Assembly (NCBI GenBank): GCA_004335835.1
Contig: RWJK01000111.1
Coordinates: 1-10,175, forward strand
Length of the DNA stretch: 10,175 bases
Direction: 5' to 3'
Source: Scenedesmus sp. ARA3
Taxonomy: Eukaryota > Chlorophyta > Chlorophyceae > Sphaeropleales > Scenedesmaceae
A program made the translations under genes and the position numbers. Below the pieces are notes generated by a model. The model had not been told where the DNA came from and ran no database searches. It saw only the letters and a list, made by a program, of their open reading frames with translations. Positions 8,291-10,175 of the stretch are shown here, piece by piece. Position 1 is the first letter of the stretch. Each line of letters starts with the position of its first letter.

Positions 8291-9866
8291 ATGCACGCAC
8301 CACCGGCATCCCGCGTTATCGCTGGTATGCCTGAGCTGCCATGCCGGAAAGATTTACACCAGTATTTTGTCACGCACGCGCTCCTGGACTGTGCGAAGCT
8401 GCCCGAGGTCAGTGATCCAGCTGTGATTTTGTGCAGTTGTAGTTCCCTGCAGCTGGGATTGCTGCTGTAGCAGCTGCTTCTGCTGGTGTATCACTGCACT
8501 GCTTGTAACATCTGATCAGGACAAGCAGCAACTGAGAGTATTGTGCTGGGCTGTCCCTGCAGGACGATGGGGTGTTGGCTCAGCCACGTTCCCAGCAAGC
8601 AAGTAGCAGCAGCAGCTGGCAGTGCTCCTCTCTACAGGCAGTGTACCAGGCAGCATTACTGCAGTACGGCGATGATACAGCAGATCTGCAGCACCTCATA
8701 GCTACATTTGCCTCTGCTGTGCTGCGCGTCAGCCAGTCGCTTGGCAGTGCAGCAGGGCAGCTGCTGCAGCAGCGTGCCTTCAGCGCAGCAGACCAGGTGC
8801 ACAGCCAGCTTGGGAGCTTGCAACGTGACCAGCAGCTGCTTGCAGTAGCAAGAAAGGCATTAGCATGTGCTGCAACGCCGGAAGCATGCTTGCAACAGCC
8901 AGAAAACGTCCCACAGCAACACATGCGTGAGCCGCAGCAGGACCTCTTGCAGCAGCCAGTGCAGGCGCAATTGGGTCACAGTTGGCGGCAGGCACTGCAG
9001 CAAGTCAAAGCATTAAGCTGCGAAGATGATGGCAATGATTGGCAGCCCCTGTTCAGCTGAAGTGTCAGTTGCAGCGCTTTGACTGGTTGCGTGGCTTGGT
9101 AGTCAGGAGTCGCAGGGGTCAAACCCATTTCCTGCAAGCAGTGCTCTGCAGTGCACAGCATGCAGAGGGAACAGCAGCAGCAGTACCAGCCTGCACTGGC
9201 ACTCCTATGCCAGGACACCACCTGCAGGTAGGAGGCAGCTCACCGCGCCTGGCAGGTGCTGGCCGGTTCAGAGCACTGTTTGTTTTTGCAAAACAAGGAC
9301 GCACTTGACCCATCGCACAGCACAGCAGAGAACTTGCTGGGCAGCAAGCAGCTGGTGATCCTGCATGAACTGGTGTGCCGCACTTGGTGCTGGCATGTTC
9401 AAGAGACTGCTACTGCGCCGTTAGACAGCCAGGTAAGCACGGGCGGGATGGGTGGATGTGGGATACTGGCATCCGCAGCTTGTTGATGCTTGCAGGGGGA
9501 ATGTGCAAACAGATGTGTTGATTGCATAAGGTTGCGTGTTGGCTTTGCCTGCTCAGGGCAGTGCAGTTGGTGTATTTGATACAAACGGCTTGTGCTTGTT
9601 GCCGGACAGTAAAGGGCTCCCGTTGCAGCAGAACAACCAGCCCCCTGCCCAAAGAAACGGTCCACCTGCTTGTGCTTCTGTGGTGCTGCATCATCGCTTT
9701 CTTTGCACACAGTAAGCAAGCACACCTCGCTCACCCCAGCCAATGACGGCTATTGCTGTCTATGCTTCTTCGCAGGCCCCTGCGTGCAGCATGCGCGGTG
9801 TGCAGTACAGCTGTGAGCGGGCACCTCTTGCATGGCAGGCATGCCCCTCAGCTTGGAGGAGTCTGA
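8291..9866 (+). CDS. Spliced gene of unknown function (six-exon model, about 347 aa; 3' end uncertain)
   Basis: Model exons: 8291-8407, 8563-8926, 9046-9227, 9298-9432, 9557-9711, 9776-9866. The joined length is 1044 nt, 348 codons including TGA, and phases are consistent (0,1,0,0,2). The ATG at 8291 follows an in-frame TAA at 8267. Donors are GTCAGT, GTGAGC, GTAGGA, GTAAGC and GTAAGC; acceptors end in CAG except AAG at 9297. Best-supported pieces are RKDLHQYFVTHALLDCAKLPE-type sequence in exon 1, a long Leu/Ala/Gln-rich, probably helical stretch in exon 2 (residues ~62-140), exon 4 with ILHELVCRTWCWHVQE, and exon 5 with GVFDTNGLCLLPDSKG. I see no catalytic motif, signal peptide or membrane span, and I recognise no family. 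Alternatives: exon 2 reads on to TGA at 9058-9060, giving a 204-residue protein; 9046-9227 may be used in another frame; a GTGAGC at 9813 may splice onward past the window; exon 1 may be internal, using an acceptor at 8275-8277. Confidence 0.5.
9441..9462 (+). other. G-quadruplex motif inside intron 4 of gene 2
   Basis: Four GGG tracts (9441, 9445, 9450, 9460) with loops of 1, 2 and 7 nt begin 8 nt after the GTAAGC donor at 9433. In the pre-mRNA this could fold next to the 5' splice site. Folding and any effect on splicing are inference. Confidence 0.5.
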
Positions 9867-10112
9867 GGATGCTACAACACTTCACATAGCTGTCAGCCTT
9901 GACCCTGCGAGGCATGCCAGTGCTGCAGCCCTCGTGCCAACAGGGAGAGAGGATTGGAGACAGCGTGGGCGGAAATAGATTGGGGTTGGAGCGCAAGGCA
10001 CAGCGTGCACGTACCCTCTCGCTGCATACAGGCTGTGATGATGGTGTAGTGCGCATTCCTGTTGCCGCTTCATCGGGGCCGATGGCGTCGATGTTATGGC
10101 TTGATGGGTAAC
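9867..10112. other. Unassigned tail, possibly more of gene 2
   Basis: One plus-strand frame from 9841 is open to TAG at about 9976 and reads plausibly (LSLEESEDATTLHIAVSLD). It cannot be joined to the preceding exon by any CAG acceptor I can find in the right phase. An acceptor-like TGCATACAG ends at 10031. No TGTAA signal occurs between the proposed stop of gene 2 and the window end. I cannot tell 3' UTR from further exons. Confidence 0.35.

Positions 10113-10175
<63 letters not shown>
10113..10175. repeat. (ATG)21 microsatellite at the right edge
   Basis: Twenty-one perfect ATG/TGA/GAT triplets run to the last base of the window, so the true length is unknown. Perfect purity indicates a young, unstable array or an assembly edge. 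Confidence 0.95.

Overview
The window looks like nuclear DNA of a green alga. A chlorophyte is likely, and a Chlorophyceae/Sphaeropleales-type genome is a reasonable guess, but the sequence alone cannot prove the lineage. The reasons are many short exons joined by GTGAGC/GTGAGT...CAG introns of about 60-540 nt, TG/CA-rich introns and intergenic DNA, heavy CTG/CAG/GCA trinucleotide repetition in both exons and introns, and the absence of bacterial operon or Shine-Dalgarno organisation. No rRNA, tRNA, CRISPR or recognisable transposon coding sequence was found.

Layout. Bases 1-86 carry a degenerate CTGGAC minisatellite. Bases 87-1203 are non-coding as far as I can see. They contain a near-perfect 22-bp palindrome (596-617) and presumably the promoter and 5' UTR of the first gene. 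Bases 1204-6274 hold a ten-exon plus-strand gene. Every exon junction keeps the reading frame, giving a 761-residue protein. Its N-terminal third contains a divergent HMG-box-like segment assembled from exons 2, 3 and 4. The rest is Ala/Lys/Glu/Gln-rich low-complexity sequence with NLS-like basic clusters and CK2-type acidic serine clusters, as expected of a nuclear chromatin or nucleolar protein. Bases 6275-8290 are a 2-kb spacer without a convincing gene; it includes a five-tract G-quadruplex motif at 7936-7956.

Bases 8291 to at least 9866 hold a second plus-strand spliced gene of unknown function. I give a six-exon, phase-consistent model (347 residues). Its last exon and one internal intron are uncertain, and the gene may run past the window. 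The window ends inside a pure (ATG)n microsatellite (10113-10175). Repeats at both edges suggest that the fragment ends where assembly failed.

The two genes are co-directional, and nothing visible links them functionally. The most interesting points are the exon-split HMG-like fold with a decayed exon duplicate in the preceding intron, the CTG arrays placed directly before 3' splice sites, the gene 1 stop codon that lies inside a consensus GTGAGC donor with no TGTAA polyadenylation signal in the next 1.6 kb, and the unrecognised second gene.
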